From Ferrimonas kyonanensis DSM 18153 (GTDB lineage Bacteria; Pseudomonadota; Gammaproteobacteria; Enterobacterales; Shewanellaceae), in contig NZ_AUDJ01000001.1 in the NCBI RefSeq assembly GCF_000425405.1, positions 372,001 through 436,000 of the forward strand: a DNA stretch of 64,000 bases, given 5' to 3'. Both the position numbers and the translations under genes were made by a program. Under the pieces are notes generated by a model, which saw only the letters and a program-made list of their open reading frames with translations, was not told the origin of the DNA and ran no database searches. Of the stretch, positions 35,396-45,114 are shown in pieces (position 1 is the first letter of the stretch; each line of letters begins with the position of its first letter).

Positions 35396-37402
35396 ATGTC
35401 AAATCGGCATTTTCAGCTGGGCCCCAATGGCCTGGTAACACTGAAGACCCTGTTTTCAGTCACCCTGTTAGCGGTCACCCTGAGCGGGTGTGGGGGCGGA
35501 TCATCGGATCCGTCGCCGGACCCGGATCCGCCGCCGGTCATTCCGGACCCGGATCCTGAGCCGGACCCGGATCCAGATCCGGACCCGGACCCAGACCCAG
35601 ATCCGGACCCAGATCCAGACCCGGACCCAGACCCAGATCCAGACCCGGACCCGGATCCAGACCCGGACCCGGATCCAGACCCAGAGCCGGATCCAGACCC
35701 GGAAGTGGGGGTGATTCTGAGCTCCGATGCGGTGGTGTTTAATGGTCAGAATGCCTATGGCGAGATTGCCGATTGGCGTGCCGACGGCGATTTTCGCGTC
35801 GTGGCCTGGCTGGACGAGATTGCGGTTGAGGCCGGTGCCAAAACCATGCTGTTGTCCTCCGCCGCCAATGGCGATTATCTGGCCTTTACCCACAACAGCG
35901 TCGAAGGTCGCTGGAACGGTCAGACGGTGTCTGTCGGCGGGCAACTGGCGTTTGATCAGAGCCGCTACGTAGAGATTACCGTGGCCAATGGCAACCTGAC
36001 CGCCTCGGATGGCAGTGCCAGCGCCACCACCAGCAACGGTGCGGTAAGCCCGACGGCGGTGACATACAACTGGTTGTATCGTCAGCAGGATCAGTATTCT
36101 CAAGGGGCGTTGCAGTCACTGGCGTTGATCGACCTGGATAACAACGATCACTCCCGCGCCCTGAGCTTTGACCAGGACAAGGGCGTGGTGGCCTCCGGAG
36201 CGGGCGCCAACGGTACGCATCTGCTGATGAACGTGGCGGCGTCGGACTGGCGAGCCATTGAGTCGAACGTCAAGGCGCCGATGCCGCACCTGGCGAGCCA
36301 GGCGGAGTGGGATGCCCGCTTCGAACAGATGTACCCTAACCAGCGTCCGGTCATGAATGAGACCAAGGGCAACGACAACCTGGTGTACGCCTGGGAAGGG
36401 CATTACTGGCTGCGGGCTTACGTGCGCATGGCTAAGACCTATGGGGACAGCAAGTACCTGGACTACGCGGTTGAGCTGGCGGATCACATGCTGTATTACA
36501 CCGACGAACAGCGGGTAGAGCGGGGTGAGCTGAACATCTTCAATGAGCCTTACCATGAGTTGGCGCCGAAGTTGTATCTGACCACGCCCGGGTTACCGGT
36601 TCCCGGATGGCGACGCCCCTATAATGGTGGCTGGCGCAATGAGGCACTGACCGACGGCATGATCCTCAATGCCATTATGCGGCTGGCGGATCACATTAAG
36701 AGTGACAACCTGACCGCCTATATGGCCAAGGCCGACAGTTACATCGAACGGGCGAAAGTGATTGTACGGGCACACGACACCTCATTCAGCACCACCAAGA
36801 ATGCGGCGATTCAGGGCTCCTACTTTTACGTCAACCCGGATAATGCCGATACCGGTGACAGTGGTTTGTACTCCAACCCTCTGCCGTTTAACCACAACAT
36901 GACCCTGGGTGTGGCGATGATCTACCTTAACAAGTGGACCAACGACAGCGGTGACCTCGGTCAGAAGGCCAATGAGATCCTGGGCTTCTATATGGATAAC
37001 CTCAAGGCGGACAGCAACAACGTCTGTACCTGGGATTATCAATACAAGGCCGACGGCAGTGGTAAGATGGAAGACTTTAACCACGCCCACCTGGACGTAG
37101 GCTTCATGGTTCTGGCCCGCCAGGAAGGGATGTTGGACAGCGACCAGCCGCTGACCTGCCTGGCCAACACCATGGTCAGCAATGTGTTCGTGGCGCCGGC
37201 CATGGCCAGTTTTGGTGTCGATGGCACTGGCTTGAGTTCAACCTGGGATCAGGTGGCCGTAGGCTATGACTGGATTGATCTGCAGGCGTACGATGCCCGC
37301 ATCGGAGACATCAGCGATCACATCCTGCGTCACTACGGCGCGCCGAACTGGTACCGGCCGTATCTGGCATCTGCCAATACCCTGTACTGGAACAACCAGT
37401 AA
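35396..37402 (+). CDS. Secreted lipoprotein with Asp-Pro repeat stalk, riboswitch-controlled
   Basis: 668 aa. AGGAG precedes the ATG. A lipoprotein signal ends in LSGC (Cys32), then an Asp-Pro dipeptide tract of about 65 residues (38-102), likely a stiff, acidic stalk. Next comes a beta-rich region (about 105-260) with a LamG-like look, then a helical part (about 290-668) with repeated aromatic motifs such as YAWEGHYWLRAYVRMAKTYGD and MEDFNHAHLDVGFMVLARQ, reminiscent of (alpha/alpha)-barrel glycoside-active enzymes or lyases. I do not recognise a named family. The GEMM riboswitch upstream suggests a role in biofilm or surface polysaccharide. Its own terminator follows. Confidence 0.75.
   Translation: MSNRHFQLGPNGLVTLKTLFSVTLLAVTLSGCGGGSSDPSPDPDPPPVIPDPDPEPDPDPDPDPDPDPDPDPDPDPDPDPDPDPDPDPDPDPDPDPEPDPDPEVGVILSSDAVVFNGQNAYGEIADWRADGDFRVVAWLDEIAVEAGAKTMLLSSAANGDYLAFTHNSVEGRWNGQTVSVGGQLAFDQSRYVEITVANGNLTASDGSASATTSNGAVSPTAVTYNWLYRQQDQYSQGALQSLALIDLDNNDHSRALSFDQDKGVVASGAGANGTHLLMNVAASDWRAIESNVKAPMPHLASQAEWDARFEQMYPNQRPVMNETKGNDNLVYAWEGHYWLRAYVRMAKTYGDSKYLDYAVELADHMLYYTDEQRVERGELNIFNEPYHELAPKLYLTTPGLPVPGWRRPYNGGWRNEALTDGMILNAIMRLADHIKSDNLTAYMAKADSYIERAKVIVRAHDTSFSTTKNAAIQGSYFYVNPDNADTGDSGLYSNPLPFNHNMTLGVAMIYLNKWTNDSGDLGQKANEILGFYMDNLKADSNNVCTWDYQYKADGSGKMEDFNHAHLDVGFMVLARQEGMLDSDQPLTCLANTMVSNVFVAPAMASFGVDGTGLSSTWDQVAVGYDWIDLQAYDARIGDISDHILRHYGAPNWYRPYLASANTLYWNNQ
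35507..35704 (+). repeat. In-frame hexanucleotide repeat encoding Asp-Pro tract
   Basis: Roughly thirty copies of a degenerate GAYCCN unit (GACCCG, GATCCA, GACCCA, GATCCG variants) in frame inside the lipoprotein gene. Because the unit is six bases, gain or loss of copies changes stalk length but not reading frame. The antisense frame is also open for the same reason. Confidence 0.92.
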
Positions 37403-37428
37403 CCCTCAGGGTTGTTGGAAAACGGATT

Positions 37429-37453
37429 GGCTGCCTTCGGGCAGCCTTTTTGT
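37429..37453 (+). terminator. Terminator after the lipoprotein gene
   Basis: Stem GGCTGCC/GGCAGCC with a stable TTCG loop and a long T-rich tail. Confidence 0.92.
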
Positions 37454-37574
37454 TTTTTTGCTCAGTTAATGACTCTGGTTACCTCGGTTAAGCCGCCGCT
37501 GATTACGGGTTAACTAGTTAAAAAATAAGTGTAAGAACCCCATTCTGACGGGATTTGACGCCGATCGTCTCACC

Positions 37575-37602
37575 TTGACAATACTCGCTTTGTGTCCATA
37601 AA
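37575..37602 (+). promoter_or_regulatory. dcw operon promoter upstream of mraZ
   Basis: A perfect -35 TTGACA (37575-37580) and a -10 CATAAA (37597-37602), 16 bp apart, directly ahead of the MraZ operator repeats. This is likely the main promoter of the division and cell-wall cluster. Confidence 0.7.
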
Positions 37603-37614
37603 CTTGGTAGCTTG

Positions 37615-37639
37615 TGGGAAAAAGTGGTTATTTGTGGGA
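37615..37639 (+). promoter_or_regulatory. MraZ operator (three TGGGA-type repeats)
   Basis: TGGGA, TGGTT and TGGGA at 37615, 37625 and 37635, each separated by exactly 5 bp. This is the direct-repeat pattern bound by MraZ in front of its own operon in other bacteria. It lies just downstream of the -10 box, where binding would block transcription. Confidence 0.85.
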
Positions 37640-37679
37640 TGAAGTCGTCCGATTGAATTTAACAGGGATGGGATAGCTT

Positions 37680-38138
37680 TTGTTTAGAGGCGCCAGCAGC
37701 ATCTCTCTCGATGCCAAAGGCCGGATCGCAATACCAAAGCGATACCGGCCGTTGTTGTGCGCGCAAAACGACAATCAGTTGGTGGTGACCGTCGACATCA
37801 AGTCGGCCTGCCTGCTGCTGTACCCGCTGGATGCCTGGCAGGAGGTCGAGCAAAAACTGGCGACCCTGTCCGATACCCAACCCAGTGAGCGCGCCATTAA
37901 ACGGCTGTTGCTGGGCTACGCCGCCGATGTGGAGATGGATCGCATGGGCCGGGTGTTATTGCCTCCCCCTTTACGACAGTACGCGCAACTGGATAAGCAA
38001 CTGATGCTGGTCGGTCAGCTCAACAAGTTTGAGATCTGGTCGGAAAGCAACTGGCAGCAACAGATTGCCGACTCTCAAACCGCTTTAGAAGCGGAAGCCT
38101 TTATTGATAACCAACGTTTACAGGAATTTGCCCTCTAA
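37680..38138 (+). CDS. mraZ: Transcriptional regulator MraZ
   Basis: 152 aa with a TTG start; family members begin MFRGA as here. Two SpoVT/AbrB-like halves are visible, each with a DxxGR motif ([11 protein letters not shown] and [11 protein letters not shown]). MraZ is a ring-forming DNA-binding protein that represses the dcw operon through the repeats upstream. The stop overlaps the rsmH ATG (TAATG). Confidence 0.96.
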   Translation: MFRGASSISLDAKGRIAIPKRYRPLLCAQNDNQLVVTVDIKSACLLLYPLDAWQEVEQKLATLSDTQPSERAIKRLLLGYAADVEMDRMGRVLLPPPLRQYAQLDKQLMLVGQLNKFEIWSESNWQQQIADSQTALEAEAFIDNQRLQEFAL

Positions 38139-39088
38139 TGGCGGAAAGTTTTAGTCACGTAACCGTGCTGCTGAAAGAAGCAGTGGACGGATTGAACATC
38201 AAAGCCGACGGTACATACATCGATGGTACCTTCGGACGTGGCGGTCATAGCCGGGAAATTCTGTCGCGTCTCGGACCCGATGGCCGTTTGTTTGGCATCG
38301 ATCGCGACCCCCAGGCGGTTCAAGTGGGTCAGCAACTGCAGCAGCAGGACCCCAGATTCACCATCATTCATGGTCCTTTCTCCGGGCTGGCCCAGTACCT
38401 GGAAGCGCGTGACCTGGTCGGTCAGGTCGATGGCGTACTGTTGGATCTTGGGGTGTCGTCGCCGCAACTGGATGATGCCGAACGCGGCTTCAGCTTCCTG
38501 CGGGATGGGCCGCTGGACATGCGCATGGACAACACCCAGGGCGAAACCGCATCACAGTGGTTGCACCGTGCCGATGCCAAAGACATCGCCTGGGTGATTC
38601 GCACCTTTGGTGAAGACAAGTACGCCGGGCCCATCTCCCGGGCCATCAAGGCCCACATCGAGGAGGGCAAGCCGCTGGAGCGAACCCGGGACCTGGCCAA
38701 ATTGATTGAAGACATTACTCCGAAACACAAGATGGAGAAGGGCAAGCACCCGGCGACCCGCACCTTCCAGGCGGTGCGCATCTACATCAACAGCGAACTG
38801 GAGGAGATCGAACAGGCGCTGAAGGGCTCCCTGGTGGCGTTAGCCCCAGAGGGACGGTTGTCGATCATCAGCTTCCATTCGCTGGAAGACCGGATGGTCA
38901 AACGCTTCATGCGACGTCAGAGTCAGGGTGAGCCGTTGCCTCCCGGCCTGCCTCTGACCGAGGAACAGATCAATAAGACCCGAACCATGAAGACCGTCGG
39001 CAAAGCGTTGAAGCCGTCGGATGGTGAGGTGAGCGATAACACCCGTTCCCGCAGTTCGGTGCTGCGGGTTGCTGAGCGATTGGGGTAA
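38138..39088 (+). CDS. rsmH: 16S rRNA (cytosine-1402-N4)-methyltransferase
   Basis: 316 aa (MraW). SAM-binding motif [16 protein letters not shown] near residue 30, then [20 protein letters not shown]. Methylates C1402 in the 30S P-site. Second gene of the dcw cluster, one-base overlap with mraZ. Confidence 0.97.
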   Translation: MAESFSHVTVLLKEAVDGLNIKADGTYIDGTFGRGGHSREILSRLGPDGRLFGIDRDPQAVQVGQQLQQQDPRFTIIHGPFSGLAQYLEARDLVGQVDGVLLDLGVSSPQLDDAERGFSFLRDGPLDMRMDNTQGETASQWLHRADAKDIAWVIRTFGEDKYAGPISRAIKAHIEEGKPLERTRDLAKLIEDITPKHKMEKGKHPATRTFQAVRIYINSELEEIEQALKGSLVALAPEGRLSIISFHSLEDRMVKRFMRRQSQGEPLPPGLPLTEEQINKTRTMKTVGKALKPSDGEVSDNTRSRSSVLRVAERLG

Positions 39089-39091
39089 TTC

Positions 39092-39403
39092 ATGATTGGC
39101 GACTCCAGCCTGGCTGGCATCATCTGGCGAGACCTGTGGCACCACAAGAGCGTGGTGCTGCTGAGCGTGCTGGTGCTGGTGAGTGCCTTGGGGGTGGTCT
39201 GGACCGCGTATGAAGCCAGGCTACTGACCAATGATCTCAACGATCAGCGTCAGCGCCGTGATGAACTCGACATTCAATGGCGTCACTTGCTTCTGGAGGA
39301 GCAGACCCTCACCGAACACAGCCGGGTCAGCCGGTTGGCGGAGAAGCAACTGGACATGAGCCGACCGGCACCGGGTCAGGAAGTGGTGGTGAGGCTGCCA
39401 TGA
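39092..39403 (+). CDS. ftsL: Cell division protein FtsL
   Basis: 103 aa bitopic protein: membrane helix at about residues 22-40 (VVLLSVLVLVSALGVVW), then a coiled coil (LTNDLNDQRQRRDELDIQW). It forms the FtsQLB complex that activates FtsWI. FtsB is not in this cluster. ATGA overlap with ftsI. Confidence 0.92.
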   Translation: MIGDSSLAGIIWRDLWHHKSVVLLSVLVLVSALGVVWTAYEARLLTNDLNDQRQRRDELDIQWRHLLLEEQTLTEHSRVSRLAEKQLDMSRPAPGQEVVVRLP

Positions 39404-41217
39404 AACCCAGTCAACGCCGCCATCGGCGTCCCAATGCCCGCCCCGCCAAAGCCGCCAAGCCTGCGGCAAAATCCGGTGCCAAGCAGAAGCTGAGACCGAC
39501 GCTGTTTCAGATGCGCTACCGTTTCGTGGTGTTCGCCCTGTGCAGTGTGTTTGTGGCCATTATGGCGCGGGCGGCGTACATCCAGGTGATCTCTCCGGAC
39601 CGGTTGATTAACGAAGGTGACATGCGCTCATTGCGCACTCAAACCCACGAAGTTCAGCGCGGGCTGATCACCGATCGCAACGGCGAGATGTTGGCGGTCA
39701 GTGTGCCGGTAGAGGCGATCTGGGCCGACCCTAAGATTTTGAATCAACGCCATAGCTTCGACGATAAGCGCCGCTGGCAAGCGCTGGCGGAGGTGCTCGA
39801 TGAGCAGCCCGAGGCGCTGGCGGCGCGCCTGAAGGCCAACCCCAAGCGTCGTTTTGTCTATCTGAAGCGCCAGGTGACGCCGGCGTTGGCGCGCTACGTA
39901 CGCGAGCTGCGCATTCCCGGCATTGGCCTGAAGCCGGAATCCCGTCGCTACTACCCGGCAGGGGAGATCACCGCGCAGTTGGTGGGGATCACCAACATCG
40001 ATGACAAGGGGCTGGAAGGGATCGAGAGTCAATACGACAACTGGCTCACCGGTTCGGCCAGCAAGATGAAGGTGCGCAAATCCCGCGACGGCAAAGTGGT
40101 GGAGAACCTGTCGGTGATCGAGGAGGGGGAAAACCCCAATGATCTCAAGCTCAGCATCGACATGCGGCTGCAGTCTCTGGCCTACCGGGAGCTGAAGAAG
40201 GCCACCGAGTATCACATGGCCTCTTCCGGCTCCATCGTCATCATGGACGTGGTTACCGGTGAGGTGCTGGCGATGGTGAACACCCCCAGCTACAACCCCA
40301 ACCAGCGCAGCAGCATGCAGAGTTTTGCCATGCGCAATCGAGCCATCACCGATACCTTTGAGCCAGGATCGACGATCAAGCCGCTGGTGGTGGCCACGGC
40401 GTTGGCAGAGGGGGTGGTCAAGCCCGATGAGGTGATCAATACCAGTCCCGGCTGGCGCCGCATTGGCGGCAGCATCGTTCGCGATTACCGCAACCTGGGC
40501 AAACTGGATCTGACCCACGTGCTGCTTAAATCCAGCAACATGGGCACCGCCAATCTGGCTCTGAGAATGGATGTGGAGACCGTGCTCAACAGCTATGCCG
40601 GCTTTGGTCTGGGGGATTACTCCGGGGTGAACCTGCCCGGCGAGTCTACCGGGGTGTTGTCGCGACGCACCCGTTGGTCCGATTTTGAGCGAGCAACGTT
40701 GTCGTTTGGTTATGGCCTCAGTGCCACGCCGCTGCAACTGGCCAAGGTGTACGCCATCCTCGGCAATGGCGGCCGCAAGCACCCGGCGTCGGTGCTGAAA
40801 GTGCGCGCCGACCAACTGCCGCCGGCAGAACAGGTGGTTCCGGAGTGGGTCGCCGATGAGGTGGTGGCGATGTTGTCGGGGATCACCGGTCCCGAAGGCA
40901 CCGCCAAGCAGGCTCACATCGACGGCTACACCGTGGCCGGCAAGACTGGTACCTCCCGTAAGGCGGTGGCTGGCGGCTATGGCGATGATTACGTTACCTA
41001 TTTTGCTGGCCTAGCGCCGGCGGAGCGCCCCCGGCTGGCGATGTCGGTGGTGATTAACGACCCGAAAGGGGAACAGTATTACGGCGGCACCGTGGCGGCG
41101 CCGGTCTTTGCCAAGGTGATGGCAGGCGCATTGCAGATGCTCAATGTGGCCCCCTTTACCCCAAAAGTGCCGGTGCGGGTGGCCGCCAAACGAGGAGGCG
41201 TGAATGATCGCTCTTGA
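39400..41217 (+). CDS. ftsI: Division-specific transpeptidase FtsI (PBP3)
   Basis: 605 aa from the ATG at 39400, which overlaps the ftsL stop; the open frame reaches back into ftsL. A basic Lys/Arg/Ala-rich cytoplasmic tail of about 40 residues precedes the membrane helix. Penicillin-binding motifs are STIK (324-327, Ser324 active), SSN (LLKSSNMGT) and KTG (515-517). It makes septal peptidoglycan with FtsW. Overlaps murE by 14 bp. The basic tail is longer than in E. coli. Confidence 0.96.
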   Translation: MKPSQRRHRRPNARPAKAAKPAAKSGAKQKLRPTLFQMRYRFVVFALCSVFVAIMARAAYIQVISPDRLINEGDMRSLRTQTHEVQRGLITDRNGEMLAVSVPVEAIWADPKILNQRHSFDDKRRWQALAEVLDEQPEALAARLKANPKRRFVYLKRQVTPALARYVRELRIPGIGLKPESRRYYPAGEITAQLVGITNIDDKGLEGIESQYDNWLTGSASKMKVRKSRDGKVVENLSVIEEGENPNDLKLSIDMRLQSLAYRELKKATEYHMASSGSIVIMDVVTGEVLAMVNTPSYNPNQRSSMQSFAMRNRAITDTFEPGSTIKPLVVATALAEGVVKPDEVINTSPGWRRIGGSIVRDYRNLGKLDLTHVLLKSSNMGTANLALRMDVETVLNSYAGFGLGDYSGVNLPGESTGVLSRRTRWSDFERATLSFGYGLSATPLQLAKVYAILGNGGRKHPASVLKVRADQLPPAEQVVPEWVADEVVAMLSGITGPEGTAKQAHIDGYTVAGKTGTSRKAVAGGYGDDYVTYFAGLAPAERPRLAMSVVINDPKGEQYYGGTVAAPVFAKVMAGALQMLNVAPFTPKVPVRVAAKRGGVNDRS

Positions 41218-42673
41218 TGATCTGTTAGCGCCGTGGATGCCGCTGTCAACGGGCATTAAGGTTCAGGGGTTGACCCTGGACAGCCGCCGGGTTGAGCCCG
41301 GGGATCTGTTCGTGGCCCTGCCGGGTCACCTGGTGGACGGACGTGACTACATCGATGCCGCCGTGGCCAATGGCGCGGTGGCGGTGCTTGAGGAGTCGCC
41401 CCAGAGCGGTGTACTGCAACAGAAGCCGGTGCTGCGCATTGGCCTGACCGGCTTGAACCGGGCGCTGTCGGCCATGGCGGTGGCCGCCTACCCGGCGGCG
41501 AGCCAGCCGATTTTGTACGGCGTTACCGGCACCAATGGCAAAACCACGGTAACCCAGTTGCTGGCGCAACTGCACCACCAGCTGGGCCAGACCGCCGGCG
41601 TAATGGGCACCGTGGGCAACGGCCTCTGGGGCCAGCTACAGCCGTCGGTCAATACCACCTCCGACGCCATTACCGTGGCTCGCAACCTGGCGCAGCAAGC
41701 GCACGACGGTGCCGAAGCGGTGGCCCTGGAGGTCTCCAGCCACGGCCTGTGTCAGCATCGAGTGGACGGGTTGAGATTTGATGTGGCGGTGTACACCAAC
41801 TTGAGTCGTGATCACCTGGATTACCACGGTGATATGGACAGCTACGCCGATGCCAAGTTGCGATTGTTCCAGTTACCCGCTGTGGGAACCGCTGTCTTTA
41901 ATCTGGATGACCAATACGGTGCCCTGTGGCATCGGCAGTGGGATCCCCAGCGTCCCTGTGTCGGCTACAGCCTCGATGGGGCCAGTTGCCGGGGCCAGTA
42001 CCTGTCGGTGATTCGAGCCGATTACCACAGTGACGGGGTGTCTGCCACGATCCGCTCCAGCTGGGGCGAATTCGAGCTGGCATCACCGCTGATCGGTGCC
42101 TTTAACCTGGCCAACCTGCTGGCGGCGCTGGCGGCGATGCTGGTGCGTGATGTCCCCTTGGCACCGTTGTTGCAGGCGGTGACCCAGTTGCAACCGGCGC
42201 TGGGCCGAATGGAAGCGTTTACCGCGCCAGGTAAGGCCACCATGGTGGTGGACTACGCCCACACCCCAGACGCCCTCAAGCAGGCGTTGCAGGCGCTGAA
42301 GGCCCATTGTCGAGGCAAGCTCTGGTGTGTGTTCGGCTGTGGCGGTGACCGGGATCAGGGCAAGCGGCCATTGATGGCGCTGGAAGCCGAGTCGGTGGCC
42401 GATAACCTGATTCTGACGGCGGACAACCCCAGAAACGAGTCGGTGGAGGCCATCATCGAACAGATGCAGGCTGGCCTGCAGGGTAAGGCGCAGGTGTGGC
42501 TTGAGACCGACCGTGCCAAGGCGGTGTCTCTGGCCCAGAGCCTGGCCGCGAGTAAAGACATGATACTGGTGGCCGGTAAGGGTCACGAAGACTATCAGAT
42601 CATTCACAATACCCGGCAGGACTACAACGAGCGCCACTGGGTGCAACAGGTGATGGAGGGCAAGGATGATTAA
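41204..42673 (+). CDS. murE: UDP-MurNAc-tripeptide ligase MurE
   Basis: 489 aa. ATP site TGTNGKTTVTQ and the DNPRNES motif near residue 410, which marks the meso-diaminopimelate-adding type. It adds the third residue of the stem peptide. It starts inside the ftsI end and overlaps murF by 8 bp. Confidence 0.97.
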   Translation: MIALDDLLAPWMPLSTGIKVQGLTLDSRRVEPGDLFVALPGHLVDGRDYIDAAVANGAVAVLEESPQSGVLQQKPVLRIGLTGLNRALSAMAVAAYPAASQPILYGVTGTNGKTTVTQLLAQLHHQLGQTAGVMGTVGNGLWGQLQPSVNTTSDAITVARNLAQQAHDGAEAVALEVSSHGLCQHRVDGLRFDVAVYTNLSRDHLDYHGDMDSYADAKLRLFQLPAVGTAVFNLDDQYGALWHRQWDPQRPCVGYSLDGASCRGQYLSVIRADYHSDGVSATIRSSWGEFELASPLIGAFNLANLLAALAAMLVRDVPLAPLLQAVTQLQPALGRMEAFTAPGKATMVVDYAHTPDALKQALQALKAHCRGKLWCVFGCGGDRDQGKRPLMALEAESVADNLILTADNPRNESVEAIIEQMQAGLQGKAQVWLETDRAKAVSLAQSLAASKDMILVAGKGHEDYQIIHNTRQDYNERHWVQQVMEGKDD

Positions 42674-44030
42674 ACTGACCTTGTCTGAGCTGGCGACCAT
42701 CGTCTCCGGTCAGTTGCTGGGCGACGATGTCGAGATACAGCAGGTGTTTACCGACAGTCGACAGGAGGTGGCCGGCGGGCTGTTCGTGGCGATTAAGGGC
42801 GAACATTTTGACGGCCATGGTTACGTGGCCGCCGTGGCTCAAACGGCCGCCGCCGCGCTGGTGAGCGAGCCCCAGTCGGTGGCCCTGCCACAGGTGGTGG
42901 TGGCCGATACCCGCCTGGCGCTGGGGCAACTGGGTGCTTGGCTGTGTCGCACTCTGGCGCCCTATCGGGTGGCGATCACCGGTTCGGTGGGCAAAACCTC
43001 GGTCAAGGAGATGGCTGCGGCCATTTTTTGCCAGCAGGGTGAGACCCTGGCGACTCTGGGGAATTTTAACAATGACCTCGGTGTACCCCTGACCCTGCTT
43101 CGGCTGGAGCCTCAGCACCGTTTTGGCGTGTTTGAACTTGGGGCCAATCATGCCGGCGAGATTCGCTATACCTCGTCGCTGGTGCGGCCCAATGTGGCGA
43201 TGATCAACAACGTACAAGCGGCTCACCTGGAGGGATTCGGTTCCCTCGATGGCGTCACCGCCGCCAAAAGCGAGATTTTTGAACATCTGAGTGACGACGG
43301 GGTGGCGGTGCTGAATCTCGACGATCACAAGGCCGCGGCCATTCGAGACAACATCGGTACTCGACCGACCCTGACCTTCTCCAGTCGTCAGCCTGCGGAT
43401 CTGCACGGCAGCGACATCGAACGTCTCGGCGACGGCTGTTACCGCTTCAGCCTTAACCGGGCCGATGGCGCCCGCAGCGTCAGCCTGCCTCTGGTGGGGC
43501 GGCATCAGGTGGACAACGCCCTGGCGGCCGCGGCCCTGGCCACCGCCGCCGGCATTGAACTGGATAAGATTCAGGCCGGGCTGCAGAGCCTGGTGCCGGT
43601 GAAAGGGCGGATGCGGCCGTTGCAGTTGCAGCCGGGGCTTCAGGTGATTGACGACTGCTACAACGCCAGCGTCGCCTCCAGTAAAGCCGCCATCGACACC
43701 CTGGCCGAACTCGACGGCACTCGAGTGTTGATATTTGGCGACATGGGGGAGTTGGGGCCCGACAGCGAGGCACTGCACCTTGAGGTCGGCCAGCATGCCT
43801 GGAAAAAAGAGATTGACCATGTGCTGACAGTGGGTACATTAAGCCGCTCGGTTTCGGCGCCTCACTCGTCAGGACGTCATTTTGCGGCTCAATCGGATTT
43901 GATCGCCGCCGTCATCCGCAGCCTGCCTGATTGGGCAGGGCCGGTGACCCTATTGATAAAAGGTTCCCGCAGCGCCGCCATGGAGCGAGTCATAGACGCT
44001 TTGCAGGAACAATATGGAGAACAGAAGTAG
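42666..44030 (+). CDS. murF: UDP-MurNAc-pentapeptide synthetase MurF
   Basis: 454 aa Mur ligase with ATP site ITGSVGKTSVKEM near residue 105 and ELGANHAGEI. It adds D-Ala-D-Ala to the tripeptide. Ends directly before mraY (0 bp). Confidence 0.97.
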   Translation: MIKLTLSELATIVSGQLLGDDVEIQQVFTDSRQEVAGGLFVAIKGEHFDGHGYVAAVAQTAAAALVSEPQSVALPQVVVADTRLALGQLGAWLCRTLAPYRVAITGSVGKTSVKEMAAAIFCQQGETLATLGNFNNDLGVPLTLLRLEPQHRFGVFELGANHAGEIRYTSSLVRPNVAMINNVQAAHLEGFGSLDGVTAAKSEIFEHLSDDGVAVLNLDDHKAAAIRDNIGTRPTLTFSSRQPADLHGSDIERLGDGCYRFSLNRADGARSVSLPLVGRHQVDNALAAAALATAAGIELDKIQAGLQSLVPVKGRMRPLQLQPGLQVIDDCYNASVASSKAAIDTLAELDGTRVLIFGDMGELGPDSEALHLEVGQHAWKKEIDHVLTVGTLSRSVSAPHSSGRHFAAQSDLIAAVIRSLPDWAGPVTLLIKGSRSAAMERVIDALQEQYGEQK

Positions 44031-45113
44031 ATGCTGGTTTATCTGGCCGAGTACCTGGCCCAGTTCCACAGTGGATTTAACGTCTTTTCCTATCTGACGT
44101 TCCGCTCCATTCTTGGCTTGTTGACGGCCCTGTGTTTTTGCCTGTTTATGGGCCCGTACCTGATTCGCTATCTGCAGGACATGCAGATCGGTCAAGTGGT
44201 GCGTGACGACGGCCCCGAGTCCCACTTCAGTAAGCGCGGCACCCCAACCATGGGGGGCTTGATGATCCTGGGCGGCATCTTTGTCAGTGTGCTGTTGTGG
44301 GGCGAATTGACCAACCGCTATGTGCTGGTGATGCTGTTTGTGCTGGGGGCCTTTGGCACCATCGGCTTCGTCGACGACTACCGCAAGGTGATTCGAAAAG
44401 ATCCCAAGGGGCTGATCGCACGCTGGAAGTATTTCTGGCAATCCGCCATTGCCCTGGTGGTGGGGGCTTACCTGCTGTGGAGCGCCCAAAGTCCGGATGA
44501 AACCATGTTGGTGGTGCCCTTCTTCAAGGACGTGATGCCACAACTGGGGCCACTGTTCATTCTGCTGGTGTACTTCACCATCGTCGGCAGCTCCAATGCG
44601 GTTAACCTGACCGATGGCCTCGATGGCCTGGCGATTGTGCCGACGGTGATGGTGGCGGCGGCGTTTGCCTTGGTGGCTTACCTGTCCGGCCACGCCGAAT
44701 TCTCCCGCTACCTGCATATCCCTTATCTGCCCGGAGTGGGTGAGTTGGTGATCGTCTGCACCGCCATGGTTGGCGCCGGGTTGGGCTTTTTGTGGTTCAA
44801 CACCTATCCAGCCCAGGTGTTTATGGGCGATGTGGGCTCATTGGCGCTGGGGGCGGCACTGGGGGCGATTGCGGTGCTGACCCGACAGGAGATCCTGTTG
44901 GTGATCATGGGCGGCATCTTCGTCATGGAAACCCTGTCGGTGATTCTGCAGGTGGGCTCCTTCAAGCTGCGTCGTAAGCGCATCTTCAAGATGGCGCCCA
45001 TTCATCACCATTTCGAATTGAAAGGCTGGCCGGAACCACGGGTTATCGTTCGTTTCTGGATCATCTCCCTGTGTCTGGTGTTACTGGGTCTGGCGACCCT
45101 TAAGGTGCGTTAA
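44031..45113 (+). CDS. mraY: Phospho-MurNAc-pentapeptide translocase MraY
   Basis: 360 aa, ten predicted membrane helices, same length as in E. coli. Conserved [21 protein letters not shown] and [13 protein letters not shown] (the HHH motif) blocks. It makes lipid I at the inner membrane. It abuts murF and is 1 bp from the murD GTG. Confidence 0.97.
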   Translation: MLVYLAEYLAQFHSGFNVFSYLTFRSILGLLTALCFCLFMGPYLIRYLQDMQIGQVVRDDGPESHFSKRGTPTMGGLMILGGIFVSVLLWGELTNRYVLVMLFVLGAFGTIGFVDDYRKVIRKDPKGLIARWKYFWQSAIALVVGAYLLWSAQSPDETMLVVPFFKDVMPQLGPLFILLVYFTIVGSSNAVNLTDGLDGLAIVPTVMVAAAFALVAYLSGHAEFSRYLHIPYLPGVGELVIVCTAMVGAGLGFLWFNTYPAQVFMGDVGSLALGAALGAIAVLTRQEILLVIMGGIFVMETLSVILQVGSFKLRRKRIFKMAPIHHHFELKGWPEPRVIVRFWIISLCLVLLGLATLKVR

Positions 45114-45114
45114 C

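Noticed and set aside
35507-35704. Repeat array considered as a CRISPR or tandem regulatory repeat
   Set aside because: Units are 6 bp with no spacers and remain in frame with a lipoprotein; it is a coding repeat.
35501-36103. Minus-strand frame with Val/Trp/Ile/Arg repeats
   Set aside because: It is the reverse reading of the Asp-Pro hexanucleotide repeat and has no start context.
39628-40917. 429-codon minus-strand frame antisense to ftsI
   Set aside because: Shadow frame; ftsI has all its catalytic motifs on the plus strand.
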